Positions 52,477-61,055 are shown, numbered from the stretch's first letter. The stretch: 64,000 bases of DNA from Gordoniibacillus kamchatkensis (GCF_000829455.1 NZ_JXAK01000030.1:1-64000), one strand, 5' to 3'. Program-made: numbers and translations. Notes: generated from the letters alone by a model not told the origin.

Positions 52477-53241
52477 ATGGAATACACGGTGCAGAAGCTG
52501 GGCCGCCTCGCAGGAGTCAGCACCAGAACGCTCCGGTTCTATGACGAGATTGGCATTCTTAAGCCGGCAAGAATCAACTCGTCCGGATACCGGATCTATG
52601 GTCAGAAAGAGGTTGACCGGCTGCAGCAAATCCTGTTCTATCGGGAACTGGGAGTCAGTCTGGACCGGATCAAACAAATCGTCACCGACCCGTCCTTCAA
52701 CGGAGCCGACGCCCTGAAAGAACACCGTGAGCAACTTCTCGACAAACGAAAACAGTTGGATCTGCTGATCTCTAACGTGGAGAAAACGATCGCCTTATAC
52801 GAAGGGAGAATCACTATGACCGATAAAGAAAAATTCGAAGGCTTCAAACAGAAGCTGATGGAAGACAACGAGAACAAGTATGGGAAAGAAATCCGCGAGA
52901 AATACGGCGACGATGTTGTCGACAAGTCTAACGAGAAACTGATGAACATGACGCAGGAACAGCATGAAGCAGCGGCGCGTTTGGTTGCGGAAATGACGAG
53001 CACGCTGGCCGAAGCGTTCAAAACCGGCGATCCTGCCGGCGAGCTGGCCCAGAAAGCGGCGGAATTGCATAAGCAGTGGCTGATGTTTTACTGGAGCGAG
53101 TACAGCAAAGAAGGCCATGCGGGTCTCGCCCAAATGTACGTGGATGACGAACGCTTCACGGCCCACTATGACGCGGAGCAGCCGGGAACGGCAGCGTTTC
53201 TGCGAGATGCCATTCATATTTACACAAGTATGAAGAAATAA
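52477..53241 (+). CDS. MerR-family regulator with TipAS antibiotic-recognition domain
   Basis: 254 aa from ATG 52477 after GGGAGGTGAGC. MerR HTH ('YTVQKLGRLAGVSTRTLRFYDEIGIL', 'GYRIYGQKEVDRLQQILFYRELG'), a dimer coiled coil (about 75-110) and a C-terminal TipAS-like helical domain (about 115-254: 'FEGFKQKLMEDNENKYGKEIREKYG', 'MYVDDERFTAHYD'). TipAL/Mta-type activators bind drugs in this domain and untwist their promoter. It sits behind its own 19-bp-spacer promoter, so it is probably self-activating. No target efflux gene is adjacent. Confidence 0.9.
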   Translation: MEYTVQKLGRLAGVSTRTLRFYDEIGILKPARINSSGYRIYGQKEVDRLQQILFYRELGVSLDRIKQIVTDPSFNGADALKEHREQLLDKRKQLDLLISNVEKTIALYEGRITMTDKEKFEGFKQKLMEDNENKYGKEIREKYGDDVVDKSNEKLMNMTQEQHEAAARLVAEMTSTLAEAFKTGDPAGELAQKAAELHKQWLMFYWSEYSKEGHAGLAQMYVDDERFTAHYDAEQPGTAAFLRDAIHIYTSMKK

Positions 53242-53253
53242 AGCGATGAATCA

Positions 53254-53300
53254 AAAAGAGGCTGTACCGCGGCTATTCGGCTGCGATGCGGCCTCTTTTG
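53254..53300 (+). terminator. Terminator after the MerR gene
   Basis: AAAAGAGGC (53254-53262) pairs with GCCTCTTTT (53291-53299). Confidence 0.75.
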
Positions 53301-53364
53301 TTCTGGCGGATTAGTTGAAGGTGGGAAAGCATGTGGTCCACACGCGCGACTTTCCTTGGCCACC

Positions 53365-53555
53365 ATAAAGGAACGTAGTTCCGCTATTCACGGAAAGCGG
53401 GGCTCCGGATCAATCTTAACGGAACTGTGTTCCGTTATCGGTTCAGAACAAGAGTGCTTCTCGCGTAAAAGACGGAGATAACGTACTCTCGTTCCGCTAA
53501 TTTTGGGAAATACCGGGGAAATGGGACGATAACGGAACAAATTTCCGCTAACCCC
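53365..53555. repeat. Degenerate hairpin repeats of the GGAAC-n-GTTCC-GCTA type
   Basis: GGAACGTAGTTCCGCTA (53370), GGAACTGTGTTCCGTTA (53421), GTTCCGCTAA (53491) and GGAACAAATTTCCGCTA (53534) recur roughly every 50-60 bp, each a small hairpin followed by the same 4-base tail. There is no gene in this interval. Confidence 0.55.
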
Positions 53556-53861
53556 CTAGCGGACATCTTCCCACCGGGTCCACATTTCGCGCGGATTGAC
53601 CTCGTACCGCTCCCGCTCGCGGAACATGTACTGATGCATGATGAACTCCCGGCGAATGGTGGCAAAATCGGGATGAAACCGCTGAATGTAGTCGTTGACC
53701 TCGGCTTCCGCATACGTCTTCCCCGGCTCAAGGCCGGATACGAGCCGCTCGAGCACGATCAGCTTCTTTTTGTACTGTGCGGGAAGATGTTTGAGCTTGC
53801 CATCCTTGGTGAAAAAATTGCGGAGCACCGCTTCCTTTAACTGCTCGTTCGCGCTTGTCAT
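53556..53861 (-). CDS. DUF2087 domain-containing protein
   Basis: About 101 aa. Minus-strand ATG 53861 follows GGAGGAGG at eight bases and overlaps the ArsR stop as ATGA. The single DUF2087 domain reads 'FFTKDGKLKHLPAQYKKKLIVLERLVSGLEPGKTYAEAEVNDYIQRFHPDFATIRREFIMHQYMFRERERYEV'. In many Bacilli the domain is fused behind an ArsR-type HTH; here it is a separate, coupled gene. It is thought to act in regulation, perhaps as a ligand or RNA-binding module; the function is unproven. Confidence 0.82.
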   Translation of the reverse strand: MTSANEQLKEAVLRNFFTKDGKLKHLPAQYKKKLIVLERLVSGLEPGKTYAEAEVNDYIQRFHPDFATIRREFIMHQYMFRERERYEVNPREMWTRWEDVR

Positions 53862-54154
53862 CGTAACGTCCTCCTCCGGCATGCGCCGAAAATCAAGTTG
53901 ACCGTAGCCGCCGAATTTTGCCGGATAAAATATTCGTTAATCGCAAAATAAATCGTATTCCGCTCGCGCCGCTCCTTAATCAAAGCTGCCTCCCGCAGCT
54001 TTGCGGCATGATGCGTCACCGTCGGCGGCGCCACGTAGAGCCTGGCGGCAAGCTCCTGGCCGCTCAGCTCGCCGCGGGCGAGCAGCACGAGCATTTTGAC
54101 CCGGATCGGATCGGACAGCGCTTTGTGGAATGCGACGATTTTATCGAGCTGCAT
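53858..54154 (-). CDS. ArsR-family winged-helix regulator
   Basis: 98 aa from minus-strand ATG 54154 after AAGGTGA. 'VAFHKALSDPIRVKMLVLLARGELSGQELAARLYVAPPTVTHHAAKLREAALIKERRERNTIYFAI' covers the full wHTH. No metal-ligand cysteines are present. It is the first gene of a two-gene operon with the DUF2087 protein (4-bp overlap). It could be the N-terminal half of a split YdfF-like regulator. Autorepression through the palindromic promoter upstream is likely. Confidence 0.87.
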   Translation of the reverse strand: MQLDKIVAFHKALSDPIRVKMLVLLARGELSGQELAARLYVAPPTVTHHAAKLREAALIKERRERNTIYFAINEYFIRQNSAATVNLIFGACRRRTLR

Positions 54155-54162
54155 TAGGTCAC

Positions 54163-54215
54163 CTTCTAATTTAATATATATCTAATTAGACAACAATATA
54201 ATACTCAAGTCAATA
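54163..54215 (-). promoter_or_regulatory. Promoter/operator of the ArsR-DUF2087 operon
   Basis: On the minus strand TTGACT and TCTAAT are 17 bases apart. The -10 overlaps an AT-rich inverted repeat with arms TCTAATT and AATTAGA around TAGATATATATTAA-like sequence, a typical ArsR-family operator. Confidence 0.5.
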
Positions 54216-54224
54216 GTTCCCTAA

Positions 54225-54405
54225 CCCGACTTTGACCCCGACCAAGCCCGCGATCCAATCCGGCCTTCAATCACGCCCAAGATGCAATCTCTGTCCAGAT
54301 CCAATCCCCGTCCGCGATTCACCCCAAAGTGCGGACTCCGGCTACGCCCTCGATCCAATCCCCGTCCCAATCCCGACCAACGCCCGCGATCCAATCAAAG
54401 CCCGA
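54225..54405. repeat. Short degenerate tandem repeats (GCGATCCAATCC type)
   Basis: CGCGATCCAATC, AGATCCAATCCCCGTCC, TCGATCCAATCCCCGTCC and CGCGATCCAATC recur irregularly every 20-60 bp between the ArsR promoter and the AbrB-like gene. No coding content. Confidence 0.45.
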
Positions 54406-55485
54406 TCATGCCTGCATGTTTCGCCGCGCCATAAACCGGAACAACCCTTTCAGCGCCGCCGAGACGACGAAATAAATGAACAGCAGCCGAAAAGTCTGGT
54501 ATCCCCGACACGATGGACAAGTCAGCCCCCGACCTCATGCGCCATAATACCCATTTGATCCATGCCGCCGGGGGCCAGGCTCAGGAAGCTCGTCGGCAGC
54601 GAAATGGAATGGATGCGGCTCACGATGGTGCTAAACCATAGCGAGCCCGCGATAAGAACGGCTCCGCCGCCGAACGCCAGCGTGATCGTGCGGGCTTTGC
54701 GCTCCAGCTGCCCCGGCTGCAGCAGCAGCCCGACATAGCTGCCGATCATGAACTGCGACGCGTTAAGCAGCGGGGTAGGGAGGGCGGGACCGTGAAAGCC
54801 GGAAAGATTAACCACAGCCGTTGCGATCATCGGCCCGAGCATATAGGCGGTCGGCAGCTTGATTTTTTTTGCCGGCCCACGCGCTTGCAGCGCATATTGC
54901 CATAAACAGGACGAACTTGAGCAAAAACGCGCCCCACGCCAGCTGCGGGGCATGCGCCGCCTGAGCCGCCGCGGCAGCCGCATGCTCCCCGCCGAGAAGC
55001 GGGCTGAACAGCAGAAGCGGAACGCAAAAGACGATCATCATGACCCGGATCACCTGGAAAAACGTAACGACGGTCAAGTCGATATGCGTAAACTCTTCCG
55101 CGAGCGTAATCATTTGCGTCAGTCCGCCGGGCACGCTCGCCGTCATCATCGTCGGGAAATCGATGCCGGACAGCTTGGAGCTCACGATGGCGATGACCGT
55201 GCAAAGAGTCATTAGCAGCACCGTCATAAGCAGCATGGAGGGAAGCTCGCGGACGACTTCCGCCAGCGCGCTCTTCGTCAGCGACAGCCCCATGGAGTAG
55301 CCGACGAGCAAAATGCCGACGTCCCGGATATAACCGGGCCAGGCAAGCGGCAGCTTGAGCAATTTATTCCCGATCAGCACAGCGATCATCGGCCCGAGCA
55401 GCCACGGAATCGGCATATGAATGAGCGTAAAAACGAATACGCCGGCCAAGGCGGCGAGGCAAGTCAAAATAACAGATTTCAGCAT
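54406..55485 (-). pseudogene. AbrB-family membrane protein (duplicated AbrB domains), three frame errors
   Basis: Restored length is 358 aa, about ten spans in two AbrB repeats. The first frame gives 'MPIPWLLGPMIAVLIGNKLL' and 'SVPGGLTQMITLAEEFTHID'. At the eight-A (minus-strand) run 54863-54870 one base too many moves to the next frame, 'IKLPTAYMLGPMIATAVVNL' and 'LAPGGMDQMGIMAHEVG'. An extra G at 54526-54530 and an extra base near 54502 hide the end '...DLSIVSGYQTFRLLFIYFVV'. In all, three single-base insertions lie within 370 bp. The family (COG3180) is of unknown transport function, annotated as AbrB duplication; it is unrelated to the DNA-binding AbrB. Confidence 0.82.
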
Positions 55486-55530
55486 GGCGCGTCACATCCG
55501 CTTCTTCTTTGTCGTCGAACATAAAGAGTT

Positions 55531-55570
55531 AGACCGGGACTCCTTGACGAGAAGGGGTCCCGGTCTTTTA
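55531..55570. terminator. Terminator-like hairpin upstream of glsB-type gene
   Basis: AGACCGGGAC (55531-55540) pairs with GTCCCGGTCT (55557-55566), followed by TTTTA. No plus-strand gene precedes it closely, so it may insulate the AbrB-like gene promoter. Confidence 0.6.
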
Positions 55571-55688
55571 TCCGATTGCTTCGATTTATTTAGCCTACCG
55601 CTTTTGCGCGGCGGTTGTCAATAGTTGGCGGAAAGCCCGAACCGTTCGTCCTTCGCCTTCATAGGGATAGGATAGAGGTGAATTTGCG

Positions 55689-55934
55689 ATGCTGAGTGTC
55701 ATCATTTCCATCGTTATCGCTATAGTGATCGGATACATCGGGGAGGCGCTCGTGAAGTTCAGCATGCCGGCCGGGATACTCGGGGCGATGATCGCCGGTT
55801 TCGTCGGTTCATGGCTCGGCACGCTGCTGCTCGGCTCGTGGGGGCCGGTCATCGCCGGATTTCCCGTCGTTCCTGCCATTGCCGGGGCGGCACTGTTCGT
55901 GTTTTTATTAGGGCTGATCGCCAAGAAGCTATGA
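55689..55934 (+). CDS. GlsB/YeaQ/YmgE-family stress-response membrane protein
   Basis: 81 aa from ATG 55689 after GAGGTGA. Three short hydrophobic helices with glycine motifs: 'MLSVIISIVIAIVIGYIGEAL', 'MPAGILGAMIAGFVGSWLG', 'VPAIAGAALFVFLLGLIAKKL'. The 'GxxGAxxxGFxGxWLG' pattern defines transglycosylase-associated/GlsB proteins, which are linked to general stress. Its stop codon lies inside a hairpin shared with the convergent YrdB gene. Confidence 0.87.
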   Translation: MLSVIISIVIAIVIGYIGEALVKFSMPAGILGAMIAGFVGSWLGTLLLGSWGPVIAGFPVVPAIAGAALFVFLLGLIAKKL

Positions 55935-55972
55935 ACGGCCGCACATGGATGCGGCAACAACGTTCATAGCTT
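55926..55972. terminator. Shared bidirectional terminator
   Basis: AAGCTATGAACG (55926-55937) pairs with CGTTCATAGCTT (55961-55972), with an inner GCCGC/GCGGC stem. The hairpin contains the stop codons of both convergent genes. Confidence 0.7.
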
Positions 55973-56305
55973 CAATACATACACCAAAGCCGTCTCCACC
56001 ACCGCTGCAGCCGCCATGGCCATGGCGAGAGAGCTTCTCCCGGCTGCGTACAAAGCGGCGGAAGCCAGCAGAAATACGACGAGCTTGAGCGCAGTGCGGG
56101 CAGGGATAGGGACGATGGAAAATGACGCCTTTGGAGCGAGGAACAGCCCCCAGACAATGGCGACAACGAGCGGGGCGCCGATGCCGATGGCGATTTTCGC
56201 CGCCACCCCGGCATTCACGTGGAAGCCCCAATAGCCGAAAGCGGCCAGCGATGCAAGTTCAAGCAGAAAAAAGAAACCCAGTACGATGCTTTCGATAATA
56301 ATCAT
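55964..56305 (-). CDS. YrdB-family (DUF2568) membrane protein
   Basis: 113 aa; minus-strand ATG 56305 follows AAGGAGCG. Four hydrophobic helices: 'SIVLGFFFLLELASLAAFGYWGF', 'IAIGIGAPLVVAIVWGLFLAPKA', 'ALKLVVFLLASAALYAAG', 'AMAAAAVVETALVYVL'. This is the DUF2568/YrdB layout, with the conserved 'LAPKA' after helix 2. The function is unknown. Convergent with glsB; MBL-fold gene upstream on the same strand. Confidence 0.83.
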   Translation of the reverse strand: MIIIESIVLGFFFLLELASLAAFGYWGFHVNAGVAAKIAIGIGAPLVVAIVWGLFLAPKASFSIVPIPARTALKLVVFLLASAALYAAGRSSLAMAMAAAAVVETALVYVLKL

Positions 56306-56353
56306 CAATTTTCGCTCCTTGGATGATTTGTTTCTGCTTGGCATCACGTACGG

Positions 56354-57034
56354 TCACGCATTCGCTCCGATTCGTTTCCACGCTTGCTGCCGGTACGCCT
56401 CGATCTGCTCCGCCGGATGCAGCACCGGTCCGCCGTGGCACACCTCAAGCCGGGCCGGGCGAAGCCGGTCGACAATGGCGCTGCTGCGCACGGCTTCCGC
56501 CATGTCCGCAGTAAACATCGCCATCGGACGCCGGATTGTGCCACGCTTGGAGGTAAAGAGGTCGCCCGCGAGCAGAACGCCGGCCTCCGGCTCGTAATAG
56601 GCGACGTGTCCCGGCGAATGGCCCGGGGTGTGGTACGGCACGAGGCCGCCGACCGGCAGCAGGCGGTCTCCTTCGCTTTCGAGCGGAAGCACGTCTCCGG
56701 GCGCGATGACGGGAACCGCTTTGCGCCGGCGCGGATAAGGAAGACGGCCTTCCATGTACGGAATCTCGTCCGGATGAGCGTACACCGGCACCCGGTGCAC
56801 GGCGAGCACCCGCTTCAGGGCGCCAATGTGATCGGAATGCCCGTGAGTCAAAACGACTCGCCGCAATTGGAGCCCGGACTGTTCCACGAACCGCAAAATG
56901 CCGCCCGCCATTGCCGGAATGCCGGCATCGATCAGCGTGAGCCCATCCTCGTCGGCAACGGCCCATACGGTTACAGGAATGATGATCCAGGTTTTCAAGC
57001 TCCATACCCGGTTTGAAATGGCTTCGATTTTCAT
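56354..57034 (-). CDS. MBL-fold metallo-hydrolase
   Basis: 226 aa; the metal site THGHSDHIG (H-x-H-x-D-H, about residue 63), further ligands in HTPGHSPGH (about 133) and AGDLF (about 156), and the last His in EVCHGGPV. Glyoxalase-II-like lactonase or hydrolase with two zinc or iron ions. It overlaps the TetR gene upstream by 4 bp (ATGA), so the pair forms an operon in which TetR should repress both. The substrate is unknown; a thioester or lactone is likely. Confidence 0.9.
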   Translation of the reverse strand: MKIEAISNRVWSLKTWIIIPVTVWAVADEDGLTLIDAGIPAMAGGILRFVEQSGLQLRRVVLTHGHSDHIGALKRVLAVHRVPVYAHPDEIPYMEGRLPYPRRRKAVPVIAPGDVLPLESEGDRLLPVGGLVPYHTPGHSPGHVAYYEPEAGVLLAGDLFTSKRGTIRRPMAMFTADMAEAVRSSAIVDRLRPARLEVCHGGPVLHPAEQIEAYRQQAWKRIGANA

Positions 57035-57672
57035 TGTTTGCCAACCTCCTTGTTGGATTGCAATGCGTTAAATCCGAGCATCAACACCGCGACGGCTTCG
57101 TCGAAGGTTGGCGTCAAGCGCTCCATCAGCGCGTCCGCAGACTCTTTCGAATGGGAGTAGGTGGCCGCAATGCCGTGGATTTGGTAAAAATAAATCCGGC
57201 TGCAAGCGAGCAGCCGCTCGCCGTCGGGCAAGCCGAGCGCTTCCCCCAGCGTCCGCCGCAGCAAGTTAAACAAGCCGAGCCGCAGCCGGTTGATCTCGGA
57301 GGACGGGGAAGCCGTATCGACCCGTTCCGAGTTCACACCGAAGAAGATTCCGTACAGTCCGCGGTTGCCGAGGCAGAATTCGATAAATACCCGGCTCAGC
57401 TTCTGCATCCGTTCCACAGCGGAAGCGCCCGGCTCGCTTGCGGCTGTCTCCATCCGTCCGCGCAGCTCTTCAAGCGGCGGAACGGACAAATGATGCAGCA
57501 GCGTCTCCTTGTCTTTGAAGTAAATGTAGATGGTCGTATGGGAGCAGCCCGCTTCCTTGGCGATCTCCCGCATCGTGACCGCTTCGTAGCCTTTTTCCCC
57601 GAACAGCTGCTTCGCCGCCGCTACAATGGCGGCCTTCGTTTCTTCCGCGCGTTTTTCCTGCAGGCGTGGCAT
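57031..57672 (-). CDS. TetR-family transcriptional regulator
   Basis: 213 aa. N-terminal HTH: 'TKAAIVAAAKQLFGEKGYEAVTMREIAKEAGCSHTTIYIYFKDKETLL'; helical ligand-binding domain after residue 60 of the TetR_C type common in Bacilli ('LSRVFIEFCLGNRGLYGIFFG'). First gene of a two-gene operon with the MBL hydrolase. Two palindromes in its promoter are the probable operators. Confidence 0.9.
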   Translation of the reverse strand: MPRLQEKRAEETKAAIVAAAKQLFGEKGYEAVTMREIAKEAGCSHTTIYIYFKDKETLLHHLSVPPLEELRGRMETAASEPGASAVERMQKLSRVFIEFCLGNRGLYGIFFGVNSERVDTASPSSEINRLRLGLFNLLRRTLGEALGLPDGERLLACSRIYFYQIHGIAATYSHSKESADALMERLTPTFDEAVAVLMLGFNALQSNKEVGKQ

Positions 57673-57725
57673 GGACGGTGTTCTCCTTTCGGCGACGAGT
57701 TGCCGCCGTTTTGTATCACTATTAA

Positions 57726-57774
57726 TAACCTATGGTTATATAATAACCAATGGTTACTATTGCGTCAAGCGGCA
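57726..57774 (-). promoter_or_regulatory. TetR promoter with two tandem 13-bp palindromes
   Basis: TAACCTATGGTTA (57726-57738) and TAACCAATGGTTA (57744-57756) are near-identical palindromes 18 bp apart, one on each side of the -10. On the minus strand TTGACG (about 57770) is 17 bases before TATTAT (about 57747-57742). Binding would cover the promoter. Confidence 0.65.
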
Positions 57775-57873
57775 TGTAACCAAATGGACGGCGCAAGCCG
57801 TTTAATCTTGCGATCCCGGGGTGTTATACTTGGCGTATGGAGCGGAAAGAAGCCGTCAAAGGAGGTTGTTGCT

Positions 57874-58488
57874 GTGCTGTCGGAAACCAAGATCAATTTG
57901 GCTAAAGCGTACGATGAGGATGCGCATCGCAGGTCGCAGTCTACTGCAGCCGAATGGAAAGTGAGGGAGCGGGGCGCTTTTGCGGAGTTGCTGCGGCAGG
58001 AGGGCAAAACGGCAGTGCTGGAAATAGGCGCAGGCACGGGGAGGGACAGCCGCTTTTTCAAGGACTGCGGCTATGAGGTAACTAGCACCGATTTGTCTCA
58101 AGAGATGGTGCGCTATTGCCGGGAGCAGGGGCTAAACGCTATGGTTATGGACTTCTATAACCTGGAGTTCGCGGACGAAAGCTTCGAAGCGGTTTATGCC
58201 CTTAATTGTTTGCTGCACGTGCCCAAGAACGAGCTGGGGGGCGTCCTGCTGGAAATCCGAAGAGTTTTGAAACGCGGCGGCATTTTTTATATGGGGGTGT
58301 ACGGAGGCCGCAAATCGGAAGAAATTTGGGACGACGATTGGTGCGAGCCGAAGCGGCTGTTTTCTTTCTATACGGATGATGCGATCCAGGCTGCCGTGAA
58401 GGAGTATTTTGACGTCGAGGATTTTCACGCCGTTCCTTTGGAAGCGGGCAAGCCGCATTTTCAATCGCTTATTGCCAGGAAGCGCTGA
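57874..58488 (+). CDS. Class I SAM-dependent methyltransferase
   Basis: 204 aa from GTG 57874 after AAAGGAGG. The SAM motif I VLEIGAGTGRDSRFF (about residue 48), motif II-like DLSQEMV and 'LNCLLHVPKNELGGVLLEIRRVLKRGGIFYMG' (motifs post-II and III) mark a methyltransferase_11/25-type enzyme. The long open frame upstream to 57013 runs antisense over TetR and its operators and is not coding. The substrate is unknown. nagA follows after 14 bp. Confidence 0.9.
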   Translation: MLSETKINLAKAYDEDAHRRSQSTAAEWKVRERGAFAELLRQEGKTAVLEIGAGTGRDSRFFKDCGYEVTSTDLSQEMVRYCREQGLNAMVMDFYNLEFADESFEAVYALNCLLHVPKNELGGVLLEIRRVLKRGGIFYMGVYGGRKSEEIWDDDWCEPKRLFSFYTDDAIQAAVKEYFDVEDFHAVPLEAGKPHFQSLIARKR

Positions 58489-58502
58489 CAAGGAGGGATC
58501 TT

Positions 58503-59654
58503 ATGACCGCAACATTGATCCGAAACGTACGCCTGATTGACGGCCCCGATCCGCGGCCGGGATGCGTACTCGTGCGCGGCACGGCTATCGAAGCGGTTGC
58601 GGCTGGCGATCATGCGGCCGAGTATGCGGCTGACCGGGAAATGGACGGAAACGGCCATATGCTCTTGCCGGGCATGATCGACGTACATATTCACGGCGCC
58701 GATGGCTACGACATGATGGACGGCACGACCCGCAGCGTGGAGGCGGTATCCGCCGCCTGCGCGCGAACCGGCTGCACGTCGTTCCTGGCGACCTCGGTAT
58801 CTTCGTCGATTGAGGACCTAATGGCGATGATTTCTAGCGTTTCACGGGTAGTCGGCAAAGAGCCGGGTGCCCGCATCGCCGGCATCCATATCGAGGGTCC
58901 GTATTTGAACGCGAAGCGGAAAGGGATGCAGAACGAACAGTTTTTGCGCCATCCCGACCTCGAGGAGATGAGTGCGATTGTACGCGCAGCCGGACCGCTC
59001 GTCCGCATGGTGACGCTGGCGCCGGAGCTGCCGGGCGGGCTGGACATGATCGCGTTTTTGAAGGAGCGCGGCATTATCGCGGCTGTCGCCCATTCGGATG
59101 CCACGTATGAGGAAGCGAAGATGGCGTTCCGGACGGGAGCGAGCCATGTCACTCATTGCTTCAACGGCATGCGGCCGATTCATCACCGCGATCCCGGGCT
59201 GATCGTGGCCGCACTTGAAGAACGCGATGTCAGCGTGCAAGCGATCGTCGACGACGTCCATCTTCATCCGGCCATCGTCCGCTTGCTGCACCGGGAAAAG
59301 GGGCCGGACAACATGGTGCTGATCACGGACGCGCTTCAAGCGATGGGGCTCGGCGACGGCACATACTCGTTCGGAGGGCATGAGGTTACGGTGTCGCACG
59401 GGGTGGCCAGGCTGGCGGACGGCACGCTCGCTTCGAGTACGGTGACGATGAACGAGGCGCTGGCGAAAGCCGTTCGCGCAGGCATCCCTTTGCGGGACGC
59501 CGCCGCTATGGCGACGCAAACGCCGGCGGACCTGCTGGGCTTGACGGCAAAAGGCCGCATCGCCCCGGGGGCGGATGCGGACCTGGTGCTTTTGAACGAC
59601 CGGTTCGAGGTCATGTGGACGATGGTTAGCGGGAACACGGTTTACCGCCGATAA
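58503..59654 (+). CDS. nagA: N-acetylglucosamine-6-phosphate deacetylase
   Basis: 383 aa from ATG 58503 after AAGGAGGG. Amidohydrolase barrel with 'MLLPGMIDVHIHGADGYDMMDG' (first metal motif), 'GIHIEGPYLNAKRKGMQNEQF' (metal Glu), 'VAHSDATYEEAKMAF', 'THCFNGMRPIHHRDPGL' and catalytic D in LITDALQAMG. It removes acetate from GlcNAc-6-P during amino-sugar and cell-wall recycling. No nagB or nagR is next to it, unlike the usual nagAB layout; it is coupled here with a methyltransferase. Confidence 0.92.
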   Translation: MTATLIRNVRLIDGPDPRPGCVLVRGTAIEAVAAGDHAAEYAADREMDGNGHMLLPGMIDVHIHGADGYDMMDGTTRSVEAVSAACARTGCTSFLATSVSSSIEDLMAMISSVSRVVGKEPGARIAGIHIEGPYLNAKRKGMQNEQFLRHPDLEEMSAIVRAAGPLVRMVTLAPELPGGLDMIAFLKERGIIAAVAHSDATYEEAKMAFRTGASHVTHCFNGMRPIHHRDPGLIVAALEERDVSVQAIVDDVHLHPAIVRLLHREKGPDNMVLITDALQAMGLGDGTYSFGGHEVTVSHGVARLADGTLASSTVTMNEALAKAVRAGIPLRDAAAMATQTPADLLGLTAKGRIAPGADADLVLLNDRFEVMWTMVSGNTVYRR

Positions 59655-59673
59655 AAACAAGCTGGTGCACTAT

Positions 59674-59770
59674 GAAGCGGCTAAGCGGAGCATGCCGACA
59701 GCAACGCGAGCCGCTGCGCTCAGAAGCGGCTAGGCGGAGCATGCCTGCGGCAACGCGAGTCGCGTGCGGG
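59674..59770. repeat. Two-copy 49-bp tandem repeat
   Basis: GAAGCGGCTAAGCGGAGCAT (59674) and GAAGCGGCTAGGCGGAGCAT (59723) start units 49 bp apart that also share GCAACGCGAG. It lies between the nagA stop and the convergent MFS gene. Confidence 0.6.
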
Positions 59771-59805
59771 TTCGCCCGCGGCAGCCGGACGCTTGGAGCC
59801 GTGCT

Positions 59806-61055
59806 TCACGACGCCGGTTTCAGCGGCTGCGCCGGCTCATCTTCGTTTGCGGCCGGTTGATTCATCTGCTTAAACATAAACGCGCTTAACAACAGCATCG
59901 CAATCCGCACAGCAACGTCGATGGCGAACACGGCTGTCGTGCCTTGCGCCTGCGTGACGGCGCCGCCGACAATGTTGCCGACAGGCAGCGAGCACCATGC
60001 CACAAGCCGAATGCTCGTCATCGCCCGGCCCATAATGTCCGGAGCGACGGACGTCTGGCGAAGCGTGATCAAGGCGATGTTCCACACCGAAACGGCGAAC
60101 CCCGACAAGCCGTAAGCGGCCGCGATGAGTCCTGTATGCGATGTTGCGGCAAGAACGGCGGGCGGGATCATCCAGAGCACGAGTACGGCGACAAGCAGCT
60201 GCTTGAGCGAAAGCAGCGCCTTGATTCGCCCGTACACGAGCCCGCCCGCCACCATGCCGGCGCTCCAGCTCGCCAGAACGTATCCGGTTACGTCCGACGC
60301 CACGTGCAGCTCGCGCTGCAGCTTGTACAAGAGCGCTACATAAGTAGCCGGGATGACGAGGTTGGCCAGCATGGAGAAGATCCCCGTCGTTCGAATCAGC
60401 TTGTGATTCCATACATACGCAAAGCCTTCGCCGATCTCTGTGAGCAATCGGCGTTTTTGCGCTGTCCGTGTCTGCTGCCGTTCGCTGCGGCGCACTTTCA
60501 TGATAGATACGATGGAAATGAGGTAGGTGGCTGCCGTTAACATGAGCACTTCGCTCCCGCCGAACCACGAGACGAAAGCGCCGCCGAGCACCGGACCGAG
60601 AATCTGGCTCAGCGACGTGCCGCTTTGCATGGCGCTGTTCGCGCTGCCCAGCTTGTCTTTGTCGACGATCAGCGGCAAGTAAGCGCCGTACGCTGCGTCA
60701 AACAGCGCAGCAAATGCACTGAGACCGGCCTGAACCGCGAACAGCAGCAGGACGGGCGTCTCCCCGCTTATAAAGAAGGCGACTGGCAGGGTCGACATGA
60801 GCGCCACGCGTCCGATATCCGCCCATATCATCATTTTGCTTCGGCTCAGCCGGTCTGCCCACGCGCCCGCCGGCAAAGAAAGCAGCAAATAAGGGATGAA
60901 GCCGATAGCAAAAGCGAGCCCCGTGCTGGCTGCGGACCCGGTTTTTGCAGCAGCAGCCAGGGGATCGCAAAGGTGGCGATTGCAGCGCCGAATTGGGCCA
61001 ACGTCTGGCCGCATAAAAACGATACAAAAGTTCGTTCGCGCCAAATGCTGTTCAT
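59806..61055 (-). pseudogene. MFS transporter (DHA3-type, 12-span), frameshifted near the N-terminus
   Basis: Restored length is 416 aa. Minus-strand ATG 61055 (AAAGGAAG upstream) opens 'MNSIWRERTFVSFLCGQTLAQFGAAIATFAIPWLLLQK'; the frame is then lost at the five-A run (plus-strand T run 60942-60946). With a sixth A the sequence continues QKTGSAASTGLAFAIGFIPYLL in the frame that runs to 59806. 'LPAGAWADRLSRSKMMIWADIGR' is MFS motif A. It resembles macrolide/enterobactin-type exporters (MefA/EntS-like). It is divergent from an ArsR-like regulator, with a palindromic site between them. A probable sequencing indel. Confidence 0.85.

Noticed and set aside
57013-57873. Long N-terminal extension of the methyltransferase frame
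   Set aside because: It runs antisense across TetR and its operators; AAAGGAGG before GTG 57874 and the SAM fold place the start there.
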